Shown here: positions 32,869 to 45,000 of the stretch, piece by piece | Layout of the letters: every line of letters starts with the position of its first letter | How positions within the stretch are numbered: position 1 is the first letter of the stretch | The notes under the pieces: model-generated | What the model was told of the DNA's origin: nothing | Database searches by the model: none | The model's input: only the letters and a program-made list of their open reading frames with translations | Assembly (NCBI GenBank): GCA_014898415.1 | Contig: RCTD01000012.1 | Span: forward strand, 248,001 to 312,000 | Length of the DNA stretch: 64,000 bases | From: Stromatinia cepivora | Lineage: Eukaryota > Ascomycota > Leotiomycetes > Helotiales > Sclerotiniaceae | Direction: 5' to 3' | Position numbers and translations under genes: made by a program

Positions 32869-34512
32869 TTGAGGATAACGGTGTTAGGTAATACTGATGA
32901 TTGATATTAGGGATTGGAGGATGTCGAGAAAGAGGATATAGGGAGGTGGTGAACTTCGACCATCCGTCAGATATCCATTACCGGACGATAGGAAATGGAA
33001 GGGAAGAAAACGAAACGGAAGGGAAGAGTGCGGGAGAAAATGAAAGTGAAAGGGGCTGGAAATCCTCCTCTCATAATCCTCCTTTCCTCCCCAGGGATCT
33101 CGAGTCAAAACTCAAGCGAGAAGCTTGCATTGAATTCTCTCCAAGATTCGCACGCTTCTAATCAGAAATGGTCGTCGAGACGTTCTACTTCGCCTTAGAA
33201 ACTCTCAAGCATCACTACCCTATCAGCTCCATACTCGCAATCCCACCCCCATAGCCCCAACTCAAGAAATAAAATAAAAGGGATGGGTAAACCACAAACC
33301 CGCACCAAACCCCCGCCAAACACTTCTAATAAACGTCATACCATCAGAGTACCATCTAATAATGTAGACAGAGAGTATGTATACATTGAAGGAATTCTAC
33401 AGAAGTAATTGTCAGTAATGATGGAAGAGTGGTTGGTTACTCGTCAAGAAGTTCGCTAAAGGGCGGTAAGGAATGGTAGATAGGTAGGTAATAGAGGATC
33501 ATTTACAATTAATAATTGATGGGTTATTTTTAGGATTATTTTTAAGACTATCACCACTGCGTTTTTCAGTCACGAGAGGAGAAGGGTAAGGAAAGGAGGG
33601 AAAGGAATGGAATGGAACGAGCAGAAGGGTAGAAGGGTAAGAACTTGAAGTAGATGCCATTTTGGCTCGGATATCCATACTCTCTCTATACCTAGAAATT
33701 GATATTACACTACGGATATATAATATATAAAATGGAGACATTCACTTTGAATATAAATCACCAATATTCCATATTTCATCCATCATTCATCATAAAATAT
33801 AATATAGTATAGTGTATGATATAAAATCTAATATTTTCCTCCTTCTCCTCCTCCTTCTCCTCCTCCTTCTTCACTCCTTCACCCTCATTCTATCAACTAC
33901 CTACTCCTACTCCATCTAAGGAGATATACGCACGCACGCACCGACTGCGAACCTCGGCTTAGTCCACCATTCATCTATCTCCCAGTCTAGTCTTCAAAGT
34001 CAAAGTCAAATCAAATCAAAGAAAAAAAAGGGGTATCTGTATTGTAACAAAAACCCACAGCAGCGTTGAGAAAGAAGAAGTCTTTGAACATCAAACGCAG
34101 AAATATTTGTTCCCTTCAAAGAAAGAGACCAGAGTCTTTGTTTGTAAGCAAAAGCAAACCGAACCCCATCTAATCTCTATCTCTAGAAACCCTTTGTAAC
34201 GCCACGCTTAAAATAGACCAGAAACCATGAAACTCCAAAGTGGACTTTTTTGTATACCGGAACCTGTAGAAATTGAAAATTGGAATCCAAACTCCTGTTT
34301 ATGCGTCCCAGTGTGGTGTGATGGTGTGTATGGACTCGCTGATCGCGGATTGCAGTAATGAATCGAGCGGGGAGGATGGAAGTGGAGAGAAAGATAATCG
34401 ATCGAGTCGTGATAACACTAAGATGCTTTTCAAATATCTTTCGAGTAGATCAGACTGAACTGGAGTATCCTTGAGTCCTCAACGAGATTGAAACCTCTCA
34501 AAGATAAAAGCC
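32869..34512. other. intergenic region with pyrimidine repeat
   Basis: About 1.6 kb with no supported gene. A CCTCCTTCT-type repeat stands at about 33836-33872. The frames at 32901-33198 and 33499-33741 are low-complexity. The frame at 34273-34458 has no recognisable feature. Confidence 0.5.
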
Positions 34513-35149
34513 TCATACAACAGTAGCTGCCTGTTGTTGTCTCATTTTCTCCTCACTAAAAACCCTCCTACTCATAGCCAACACGGCCTCAAAACCCTCC
34601 TTTCCTTTCCTCGCATTCAAATCCGAAAAGCCGTCACAGTCGCGTCCTCAACCGCATTCTTCACTTTTTGCCATCCACCACATAATGCGGTTATCTGTGC
34701 CGTTTGAACAAATTGTGTTGTATGTGCCGATAAAGGTCTATAGACCACCGTTTCTTGGACATTGATTATGTTGGAAAAAGTAAGATTTGTAGATGTCATG
34801 GTTACTTTTTTGGTAACAGGATCAACATATGAGGTTTCGAAAACGTGGGATGTATCTTTGCCTCCCATGAGTGATTGAAGCCATTTTGGTGCGGTTTGTT
34901 TGCAGGTTATTAAACGTTCTGTTCGGAGCTTGAAGAGTGTTAGTATTTCTTCAAGTATGTATAGGAATAGGAGTAAGAGTCATGGAGAAAACATACAATT
35001 CCAGTCTCAGCATCCACATATCGCGATAATGTATCGACAGCAATAACATGAGTTGATTTTTCATTCCATGGACAATATTTTCTCCAATTTGCAGTCGAGA
35101 CTTCTTCCCATGAATAATCGAATTTGCAATCGCTAGAAAAGACCTTCAT
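34513..35149 (-). CDS. PRELI/MSF1 (Ups2/slowmo-like) mitochondrial lipid-transfer protein, C-terminus frame-broken
   Basis: Exon 1 (35149-34997) and exon 2 (from 34928) with a 68-bp intron (GTATGT...TTCAAG). The protein starts [20 protein letters not shown] and continues through [54 protein letters not shown] and [10 protein letters not shown]. This is the PRELI/MSF1 fold, which carries phosphatidic acid or phosphatidylserine across the mitochondrial intermembrane space with Mdm35. The reading frame ends at TGA 34619-34617 after ATVTAFRI (about 154 residues, shorter than the usual 180-200). Immediately beyond, in another frame, [20 protein letters not shown] continues for about 38 residues to a TGA at 34513, exactly what the family has at its C-terminus. 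A one-base-type shift is likely, either a real mutation or a sequence error. Confidence 0.8.
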
Positions 35150-36786
35150 TTTTGATCGTGTTGCTCGTCGTTTGCTTGTGGAAGAAACTAGTTTTGGACC
35201 CTTTTTTTTTATAATCGTGGGGGGTAATGTTGCAATCGATGAGGAATTGTTGATCGATCGAGACTTGAGTCTATAAATGAACTGAGATTTATTGGATTGT
35301 ATTATTTGTATCGTGAACAATCTATGATACTATGATAATATGGTTACAAGAAGTAGGTAAGTAGTAGTAATCAAGAGGGGGAGGGAATTTAGTAAGATAG
35401 GAATAATCTTTTTCGTTAAAAGATAAAGGGTTGGATCCAATTCGCTTTTTGTCTGAGCGGGCATCAATTTTTTTGGCTTGTGAAAATCAAAAATTTTCGC
35501 CTCCAAAGGCTTCCGGTGTTTTGCTTACTCTTTTCCCCGATGATTTGATTTGTTGATAGAATGAAATTCTAAAAAAGATCTTCAAAACTTCTTAACCTAG
35601 GCATTGTTTCTCCGATAGCCGGACGAATGGTATTTTATGATTCTTAATGAGAGATTTCTAGACAAATTGTAGAATTATTATTAATGGTCCATCATTAATT
35701 TATATTGGTGAATTGATGTTGAATCATTACCATCATAATCATCTAATACCTACACAGCAAATCATATTGAAATTCAAAAAGGATCCGAGATCATCAAATT
35801 CATTCCACTTTAGATATATTCCACTTTCCCTCAGGTCTCGATTTTCAAAGATTAAGGTTTTCTTTCCAGCCTCTTGGCTAGATTAAAACAGTGGAACAAC
35901 TCGGGAATATCATATATCATCCGAGTACTTTCACATACACAATGCTGTCGATGTAGCTCTCGAAATCGAATCATGGAAAGCTTTACACTACACTACACTA
36001 CCATTAGAACTCAAACCTCTGAAGCTTACTTCGTGAGTACTCTGTTCCCTAAAAACTATAAGCTATAAGCTATAAGCTATAGTAGTCACTTGCGGGGCTC
36101 CCGTTGAGCTTCATCTAGGCTGTCTTGGAGGTTGAGTCTTGGGGTTTGAGTCTTGGGAGATTCTTGATACATTAATAATTTCATGGTCTAAATATGGAAC
36201 AAAGGAGTAAAAGGCCATCACAACCCGACTCTAGGACTATTCTGTTGGATTATTTCAAGCACATTTATGAACATTCATCTCTCATCTGTTGACGATGAAA
36301 TGTATTGCAATATTGACCTTAATCACAACGTTCGGATTTATATTATTCGAAGCTATACTATCTATCAACCATCTTCAAATTCTCCGTATAGGCTATACAT
36401 CTGAGCCATGGATTTCCTAGATGTTTCCAGATCTTGAAGTACAACCTCTCCTTACTCATCTCCAAGAGGAAATCCTACACCACAACCAATCAACAATCTT
36501 CCACTCCACAATTCTTACTATAACTCCCAGAGCTTCCCCAACCTTGTTGATTCTCTCGCTTCACTGTTTTGAGCTACTCAATTCGTGGATAAGCCATCAT
36601 CCTATTTGCCAGATAACTTTTAGACTCCAAAATATTTGAAGCGGCCGACAGCGGATCATATACCAAAACTGCAGTGCACCAAAATAATCATTCCCCTGAC
36701 CTTGTTTGTTTTGCACGGTACGGGAGGTAACCAGAGCCCGTGGCTGGAGAATGAGTGAGGAGATTATTCCACGATTGATTGATTGA

Positions 36787-36824
<38 letters not shown>

Positions 36825-37093
36825 CACTCGCTCAGCTTATAATCTAACATTTCCTTCATTTTTCAAACCTTCACTTTTTTCATCTCTTCCTTTTCTTGAA
36901 AGAAAAATATCTCCTGTCTATCATCTTATAGTGAATTCGGCCATCTCCCATTGATCCGTGCTACCTCGATAAAGATCACTCACTTCTCTTTATCGCAACC
37001 CATCCATCAATTGCGACAATCAACCTCGTCAACAACAACAATCTCCATCACCTCAATTTTCCATCAAATAAAGCTCAATCACAACACGCAATC
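35150..37093. other. intergenic region with simple repeats
   Basis: About 1.9 kb with no supported gene. AAGCTAT units occur at 36053-36080 and a GATT microsatellite at 36772-36824. The frame 36597-36827 (reverse) is mostly translation of the GATT repeat. The last 200 bases are C/A-rich, as expected of the leader of the peroxiredoxin gene. Confidence 0.5.
36772..36824. repeat. GATT microsatellite
   Basis: About 12 copies of GATT with one GATTT interruption, in the upstream region of the peroxiredoxin gene. Confidence 0.9.
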
Positions 37094-38260
37094 ATGCCCG
37101 TCACATTAAGAAAACGTCCAGCACCAGCTGAACCACCAGCTGCAGCTCCTCCTGCAAAAAAGAAGTCAGGTGTCGCAAAGACCGTCGCGAAAGTTAAAGA
37201 AACTGTTAAGAAAGCTGTTGAACCTAAAGCTACTAAAGCATCAAAGACCGAAGCTGCACCACCAGCACCAAAGGCAAATGGATCTAAAGCTAAAGCTAAA
37301 GCTGAAGCTCCAGCTGAAGCTCCAATTGAAGCTCCTGAACCTGTTCCTGAACCTGTTCCTGCTCCTGCGAAAGTCACAACAACAACAGCAACAAAGGTTG
37401 AGGTTGGTGAAACCATCGATCTTGAAGGATTCGGTGGAGAAATCGAAACAAATGATGGTGAGAAGACTACACTTAAGAAACTTGTTGATGCAAGTAAGAA
37501 TGGTGTTGTTCTTTTCACTTATCCTAAAGCTTCTACATCAGGATGTAAGTTACCTACCTATCTCTACTTTCCAATCTCAATGACAACGATAATCTTCCAC
37601 ATCTTATTCCTCATATCAACTAACCCAAACATCGCAGGTACAATCCAAGTCTGTGCCTTCCGCGACTCCCACGCCTCTCTATCACCAACCGGCTACTCCA
37701 TCTACGGTCTTTCAAAAGATAGCCCTACAGCAAATACCACATTCAAAACCAAGCAAAAACTTCCCTATACACTTCTTTGCGATACTAGCACTTCTCTTAT
37801 TAGTGCCATTGGATTAAAGAAGGGAAATAGTACTACTAGAGGTGTATTCATCATTGATAAATCGGGAAAGGTATTAGCTGCTCAACCTGGTACCCCAAAG
37901 GGTACACTTGAGGTAGTGGAGAAATTAATTGGTGTTCCTGAGGAAAAGGAAGAGGAAAAGGAAGTTGAAGCTGAAGCTGCTCCTGAAGTCATTGAAGGAG
38001 AGACTGAGAAGGAGACTGAGAAAGAAGTTGCACCTGAAAAAGCAACCGAGGAAGCTAAACCGAAGGAAGAGGAAAAGAAAACCGAAGAATCGGTAGCCCC
38101 AGAAACAAACGGTATCAAAGGTACTAACTCATCCGCCTCCAAAGAAGACATCGCCAAAGCAAATGTAGCAGCCGATGTAGCCGATACTGCCGAGAAACTC
38201 GATAGCAATGATTCTGAGACTAAAGCTGCTGATGCTCCAACTACTGAGACTTCGACTTGA
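37094..38260 (+). CDS. nuclear-type peroxiredoxin (PrxQ/BCP, Dot5-like) with charged tails
   Basis: Two exons (37094-37544, 37638-38260) encode about 357 residues. The intron (93 bp, GTAAGT...CGCAG) is a multiple of three and would read through, but removing it joins ASTSGC to TIQVCAFRD, the family's active site. The peroxidatic Cys (about 151) and the resolving Cys five residues later (about 156) mark the PrxQ subgroup. These enzymes reduce hydroperoxides with thioredoxin. YSIYGLSKDSPTANTTFKTK, LLCDTSTSLISAIGLKK and RGVFIIDKSGKVL follow in order. The N-terminus is Lys/Ala/Pro-rich with PPAKKKSG (nuclear-signal-like; yeast Dot5 is nuclear). The roughly 115-residue C-terminus is Glu/Lys/Ala-rich and probably disordered. 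Such long tails are unusual for a core of about 150 residues. Confidence 0.9.
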   Translation: MPVTLRKRPAPAEPPAAAPPAKKKSGVAKTVAKVKETVKKAVEPKATKASKTEAAPPAPKANGSKAKAKAEAPAEAPIEAPEPVPEPVPAPAKVTTTTATKVEVGETIDLEGFGGEIETNDGEKTTLKKLVDASKNGVVLFTYPKASTSGCKLPTYLYFPISMTTIIFHILFLISTNPNIAGTIQVCAFRDSHASLSPTGYSIYGLSKDSPTANTTFKTKQKLPYTLLCDTSTSLISAIGLKKGNSTTRGVFIIDKSGKVLAAQPGTPKGTLEVVEKLIGVPEEKEEEKEVEAEAAPEVIEGETEKETEKEVAPEKATEEAKPKEEEKKTEESVAPETNGIKGTNSSASKEDIAKANVAADVADTAEKLDSNDSETKAADAPTTETST

Positions 38261-38999
38261 GTTTGTTTTCTTGGGGTTCTAGTACACAAATTGATATACC
38301 GCTTACTTGCATGCATGTATTTTCCTTTTTATTGATTTTTGATTTTTGATGGTATCAAAAGAAAGAAGGCATGGCAAGGCAACGAAAGGCAAGGCAATGC
38401 GATGCGATGAATGGATGGATGGATAGCTGAAAAGTATGAAATGGAAGGATATGATTTGATTTGATTTGATTTGATTTGGATTGGTTCATTTGGTTGATTT
38501 GGCTAGTTTAGTTCATTGAATTGGTTTTTAAGGATACTGGCTCCGAAAATAACTTTTCCATCTATCTCTACCTAGGATACCTCTTTTACTTTTCAAATTT
38601 TCAGATTCACTTGGTTACTTACTTACTTGCTTACTTGCTTGCTTATTTGTTTTCTGAAGTTGCAAAGGAAAATCCAGAAGGGGAAATTTATTTCTCTCTT
38701 TTTTCATCTATGATAACTTATGGGCTGAGCGGGTGTTGAAGGAGTACTTTATTTTTTTTGTGCTTTGTTTTGTGTTTTTTGACTTGGGGTCTGGGATTGG
38801 GGATTGGGGATTGGGGATTGGGGATTGGGAATTGGGTTCTTATATATATTAGGAATAGGGTAGGATTTTATATGAATGTTGATGTTGATGTTGATGTTGA
38901 TGTTGATGTTGATGTTGATGTTGATGTTGATGTTGATGTTGATGTTGATGTTGATATAGGTTAATGAAGATGAAGATGATAATATATAAGATGATATAA
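38261..38999. other. simple-repeat-rich border of the gene compartment
   Basis: No gene. A series of microsatellites: GATG and TTTGA units (about 38406-38480), TTAC/TTGC units (about 38610-38645), GGGGATT units (about 38792-38836) and a long GATGTT run. The extremely AT-rich block begins just after. Confidence 0.7.
38875..38956. repeat. GATGTT hexamer microsatellite
   Basis: About 13 nearly perfect GATGTT copies end in GATATAGG. The long Asn-Ile or Val-Asp frames on both strands are translations of this repeat, not genes. Confidence 0.95.
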
Positions 39000-39628
39000 T
39001 ATTCAATAGACTATTTTCTTCATTTTCTCCTTTTTTATATTTCCTATATAATTAAATATATATACATATATATATATATTTAATATAATATCGAATATAT
39101 TATAAATATCTTGATATCCTCGGATTAATATGAATTAATACTATCTAATATATTTTAATTAATTTTCCGAATATATAAAATTAAAATTATATTAATTTTA
39201 TAAAATTTAGATATCTTATATACTTTGTTAAACAAAATAACTTTTCGTCTTTTTTATTTAATCTTTTAGATTTCCGCTTTAATTTTTATCGATTATGGAT
39301 TATAATAAATAAAGAAGATATAATTAAAATAATAATAAAAAAGTTTGAGATACTTTAAAGAATATATTGAAAATATATTACAAATCGAATTAAATAAAGA
39401 AGGATCTAAGGGCTGTTTCGACAATTATAATCTATTGAATAATTCTTTTTTTTTCTTTCGAATAATCTTTCTTTTTCTATAAAATATATTCTATAATAAA
39501 AGAATCGATTTTGTATAATATTTTATAATTTAATGAATTATTTTATAGATTTTAGAAATATACTAAACTGTTTGTTTTTGTTGGAGGTCACTTATTTAAA
39601 AGATAATAAATCTTATATTTGGGAAGTA
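39000..39628. other. start of AT-rich, RIP-like block
   Basis: Base composition changes abruptly to very AT-rich. No gene, terminus or recognisable element was found in this piece. Confidence 0.6.
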
Positions 39629-39632
39629 ATAG

Positions 39633-39916
39633 TGTGAGAAAGTTGGGATATCAAGGCCTAATGCGTAGCTAGTTCGTAGTCATATAATCATATAACTCTT
39701 CGTAATTAGATATAAGAAAGAGCTCTACTCCCTTCTCCTTAACAAAAATCAATTGTTTTTCTATTTAGTCTTTTTATATTCTATTAATATACAATCCAAA
39801 CCATTATCTAAACCTACTAGTTTTACTACTTGAAGCCTTTACAATGTAATCTGATCAATTCCAATTCCCATTTCCCCTTGTAGCGTGCTATCGAGACGCA
39901 ACCTACCTCTTTCACA
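39633..39916. mobile_element. solo LTR, family beginning TGTGAGAAAG (284 bp)
   Basis: Begins TGTGAGAAAG and ends CTCTTTCACA, imperfect inverted termini, flanked on both sides by ATAG (39629-39632, 39917-39920), the likely target duplication. The first 127 bp or so recur at 55103-55230 with mainly C/T and G/A differences, which supports a dispersed retroelement family. No internal coding region is present, so it is a solo LTR. Confidence 0.72.
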
Positions 39917-40257
39917 ATAGTTCGTGAACTATAATGGAATAAACAATTATGAAATTATATTAATAATATAGAGTAGTATTGTGATATTGTATTATATATT
40001 GTTGTATTTTAATAAATATCATTTTAAACACTTAAAAATATTAATTGAAAAAAGGAATTAATATTTTTAAGAAAAATATCTCTTTATAATAAAATAATAA
40101 TATTTTAATAAATTTAAAGAAATTTTATATTTTCTTTATATTCTTTAATATAAAATTCATAAATCTTTATGAATCTTCAAATATTATATTCGAATTTATG
40201 TAATACTATTAATATTACAATTATATAATTCGTACTACGATCGAAATCATCGATACA

Positions 40258-41204
40258 GGAGTATTCAAATAAAGAAATCTAATTAGTTGAATATCAGGGG
40301 TATTCAAATAAAGAATCTTTATAATATTAATCAAGTGTTACGGGAGCTGCCTCTAGGATCACGTGGAAGTGGCTAGAGATCTCTCGAGGTGGTTTAGACT
40401 AGACTTCAAGTAGGAATTCAATAAGGTTGGTAACTGGTTGCAATTCTCGTAACTATAGTAATGAAACTAATGATTGTTCTTGAGCACGAAGCTCTATATT
40501 GTAATGAAATCCGTTCTCTTATATAGACCTTCCTGCTCTACAGAACCTATAGTTCTGTCCTACTTGGATCCCTTGGATCCTAAGCTCCAAAGGCTCCTGG
40601 CTCCTTGGATCCTAAGCTCCGAAGGCTCCAACGTCCTGTCACATGACACTCGTCACGTGATCCAATGTTACCCGTCGTAACATCAAGATAATTAGAATGA
40701 TGAATTTTTGTTCAAATCGATGAATAAGAATAAGATATTGATATATAAAAGAATTCGAAAAGAGTATATAGAAAGACTATACCTTCAATATTGAAGATTA
40801 AGAATCTGGATCCGAATATTATTTAGTATTATTAGTTGTATACAATATAATATTCTTATACAATCCTATATTATTATTATAACTTTATAATTGCTTATTC
40901 CATTATAATCTTTGAACCACTACTTTCAAATTATAAGGTTTATCACCTTCAAATATATAACCTCCAATATATATAATTAATATTAGTGAATAATTTTTGA
41001 ATATAGATTCTTAATCTTCAATTTTAAAGATATAGTTTTTTTATATATCTTTTCTGAATTCTTTTATATATCAATATCTTATTCTTATTTATTAATTTAA
41101 ATAAAGATTTATTATTTTAATCAATTTGATTAATATTATAAAGGTTTTTTTATTTGAATATTTCTGATATTCGATTAATTAGATTTCTTTATTTGAATAC
41201 CCCT
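40258..41204. mobile_element. long-arm fold-back element interrupted by a solo LTR
   Basis: The outer 75-80 bp (GGAGTATTCAAATAAAGAAA on the left) reappear inverted at the right end. The inverted match continues inward through AAGAATAAGATATTGATATA and TTGAAGATTAAGAATCT. After removing the inserted LTR, each arm is about 236 bp and the loop is about 120 bp (40846-40967). Each arm begins with two tandem copies of a unit of about 38 bp starting GGTATTCAAATAAAGAA. No transposase frame was found, so it is non-autonomous. A clear target duplication was not identified, so the ends are approximate. Confidence 0.75.
40336..40682. mobile_element. solo LTR of a second family (347 bp), TSD TCAAG
   Basis: Starts TGTTACGGG and ends CCCGTCGTAACA. 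It is flanked by TCAAG at 40331-40335 and again at 40683-40687, a perfect 5-bp duplication inside the left arm of the fold-back element. It is far less AT-rich than everything around it. A TATA-like CTTATATAGACC lies near 40518. Two 26-30-bp direct repeats (CCTTGGATCCTAAGCTCC plus flanks) lie near 40570 and 40602. No internal region is left, so it is the product of LTR-LTR recombination. Confidence 0.88.
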
Positions 41205-41892
41205 CAATTCGATAGTTTTGTATATACTAATAAATTTGTAGAATTCGAATTTGTATTTGTATATCGAATAATTAGATTGTATAGATCGATTTGTGTAAGA
41301 GTCACGAATAGCAAAGAATCAACTACTCTTAGTTTGGCTGTAAAACTTTTCATTGTTTATTCTATAAAGGAAATCACTTTCTTTTCAAGCTTAATTGATG
41401 AGCGATATCGGGATGACGACTCCTATTATCGATATGCTATACAAAAAGAGTTTTTCTAAATCTTGAAAATAACAAAATAATATATTACTATTTTTATATT
41501 TGGATTTTATTCACAAATCATATCTATTTAATCCCGAATCTAGATTGATGATTATAATAAAGTTCTTTTTTTCTGGGTTTCGCTTTTGAGAAATTTATTG
41601 ATTATTATACTATATATAGAACTATAATATTCTATCGAAGAATTGTATATTTTCAATATATAACTTTTTATATATAATAAAAAAAAATAAACAATAAAAA
41701 CAATATATAATCTACTCTTAAAGAATTATATGAACCTTTCGGGATTCTATTTTAAGTTTTTCATAATTTCTTATTATGAATATAGTATTATATTTCAAAA
41801 CCATTTTTACTTTTTTCGATATATTTCAATCATTCCCCAAATTAATAGTATATTCAATCTATATATCTTTATAATTTATATATTCTATATAC
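41205..41892. other. AT-rich spacer between elements
   Basis: Between the fold-back element and the copia element. The frames at 41154-41459 and 41730-41960 are not recognised as genes. The last five bases (TATAC) are the target duplication of the following copia element. Confidence 0.5.
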
Positions 41893-42061
41893 TGTTAACT
41901 TTTAGTGCAGGAAGTAGTAGTATTATTGACTATTTAGGTTTTTTAATTAAGGATCTATAATTCTAGTAGGAGTAGAATTGAGGTTATCCCCAAATATGGT
42001 TTGTGCATCATTGTGATCTCGTAACCTCAATTCTAATCCTATAATAATCTCATTTCCAATA
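41893..42061 (-). repeat. 3' LTR of outer copia element
   Basis: 169 bp, from TGTTAACTTTTAGTGCAGG to CATTTCCAATA on the + strand. It matches the LTR at 52702-52870 and the nested-copy LTRs. Confidence 0.88.
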
Positions 42062-45000
42062 CTCTTTTATTGAGGATATCCTATTCGATCCTTTTAGACT
42101 ACTAATCCTAATATTTTCTTAAACCTTTCGAAAACAATCTTTATACAAAGCTTCGTCATTCTATCAACAATTATATCGTATATATTGATATAATTAGTAA
42201 CGATTTTCTTCTTTTTTATCAAATCCCTAATAAAATGATAATTGATATCTATATATTTGGATTGTTCATACAAATATAGATTCTTGATTAAAACTAAAAC
42301 ATCTTGATTATCATTAAATATTTGAATTGTATTTCCGTTCTTTTCAATATAACTTGATCTAAATAAATCTTTAAGTATTTGTATAATCCATTTCCCTTAT
42401 TTGATGAACATTATTATTGTAATATATTCTGATTCTGTATTAGAAATAATCATAAACATTTGTTTTTTATTAATCCATAATATAAAGCTTTTATAGAATA
42501 TTACAACTTCCTTTGAAACACTTTTCCGATTATATTTGTCATTAGCCTAATCTATATCTATATATACCTTTATTGTATTATCAAATATATTATATTCTTT
42601 TCTTTGTAAATATCAGATTATACTTTTTTTGATTTGAATCATAATTTCTGTTTGATTATTGATCATAAATATCATATCAGATTCTTCAAAACTATAATAT
42701 AATGTTTTATTGGTTTTGTTATAAATTGTGAAAATCTTCCAATTGAGAATATTATATCTAATCGAATATATATTATTGAATAAATTATACTTTTTATTCG
42801 TTATTGATATTCATTCATATTTATCAATTCATCGTTATTAATTGTTGATCGGAGATAGATATAATCTATTATTAACAATTTCTTAATTTGATATTATCTA
42901 TATATAATATTATATTTGGTTAATATAATATCGAGATATTCTTCTTGATCTATAATTAATATATATATTTTTCTATTATAAATAACTTTAACATCTAGGA
43001 TTTTATTAATCTCTTTTAGATTTTTGGTATTAAAATAAGCCAATAACTTTTCATCGAACTAAATGATTTACAATAATATATATAATATAATAACGATATC
43101 ATCGATATATATTAATAATATTATATCATAGTTTTTGGATATATATAAATATAGATCTACCAAATTTTGTACAAAATCTATATCTAAAAGCTTTTTCTTC
43201 AATAATAAACTTCAATCCTTTCCAGTTTGTTTCAAATTATATAAACTTTGTAGAGCTTGTAGTATATATCCCTTTTTGACTTTAATACTTTAGAATAATT
43301 CAAAATAAATCTCTTTCTTCAAATACAATTCGATAAAGACATTTTTGATATCGAAATATAAGTATTCCAAATTTTCCTTTACGATAATAATTAGAAATAA
43401 TCTAAATATATTTAGTTTTATTATTAATACAAATATTTCGGTATAATCCTTTTCTAATATCTAATTAAACCTTCGAATCATTAATCTTGCTTTGAATCGT
43501 TCTATTTTGTTATCCTTAATCTTAATTATAAATATTCATTTCATCGAAATCAAATTACTTCCTTTAAAAAATATATATTCTTTTCAAATATTATTTTAAA
43601 CCAAAGATATAATTTCCTTTTAAATAGTTTCCTTTTATTTTTCAAAATATTTTTGATTCGATATTACTTCCTTATAAATTTTTGATATTTTGATTTCTAA
43701 AACTTTTTTAATTAGATATACTATATCTTCTATATTATCTATATCTATCAATAAAATTATAAAATCTAAAACGATTTTATTTTTGATATAAAAATCTATC
43801 TTTTAAATAATTGAAATTATAATTATAATATATTCTATATTTTCTTAAATTTTGGCCTATATAAATATCACAATCAATATCTTTATAATCTTGTTTTTCT
43901 ATTTTTTTTCAGGATTTTATTCTATATTTCTTTTCTGTTTTCATATTAGATACCTTAAGGATTCATCTTCAAAATCCATTTCATTCTTTTATTTAATCTT
44001 AGATAATTATAGATTTACTTTGTTTTTTGATTCTATTGAAATAGATTTATTAACAAAATTTAAAACAATTTTAAATTTTGTTTTCAATATAAATTTAGGA
44101 TTTACAAAAATTGATTCTTGGATTGGATCTTTTAAAATAATGGATTCGATATCTGAAATATCCTTAAAAAAAGATTTTTGATTTGTTTTCTGAATATTGC
44201 TATCTTTATCTTCATTATATATTGATATTGATATATCTAATTTACTTAATTTCAACTCGATAATTGGAATGCTTAATATAATTACTGAACTCAGTATAAT
44301 ATCTACTAGAAAGAATATTTAGAACAAAAATAATACAAATATCGTATTTGATATTGAAGATAAAAAAAATGCCTTATTTACTATCGATTTACTATAAGGT
44401 TTTCGATCTAATTTTATATTCTTTATTCTTTATAAATCTGATTCATAATTTCTTAATTTAAAATCCAAATCTCTTTTTCGATAAGATTCATCTATGATTA
44501 TTCTATTTGATTGAAATATATAATCTAATTTTGGAGAATATACTTTGATATATTTATTTATAATTTTTGAATATCTTAGGAATATATCGATTTTCGAAGT
44601 ATCCCATAATTTATTATATCTCTACCCTTTCGAAATAATCTTGGGATTAATATAAATATAACATTTGCTCTTTTAGACTTTATATATCTTTATATCTAAT
44701 ATTATATCTATAAAAACTTTTATAAGAGATCGATCTATTCTGTTTATATCAGAACTAATACTAATACAATTTCTAATATAAACATTATACTTTACAATTT
44801 CATTCCAAAATTCTAATAATAATCTAACTTCTTTTAGTATTACTTTTATATCTATTTTTACAATCCTTATATTCTATTCTATAGATCCGTTTTGATATAA
44901 AAAAGCAATTATTGTAATTTCGGATTGTATATCTAATAACCATTCACAAATAATTTATAGGAATTCCGATATATTGTTAATCCTGATTATAATAATCTTT

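Noticed and set aside
37170..37583. Alternative frame inside the peroxiredoxin 5' half (Lys/Leu-rich)
   Set aside because: A shadow of the repetitive GCT/AAA-rich codons of the true frame.
38749..39006. Asn-Ile and Val-Asp repeat frames
   Set aside because: Translations of the GATGTT microsatellite on either strand.
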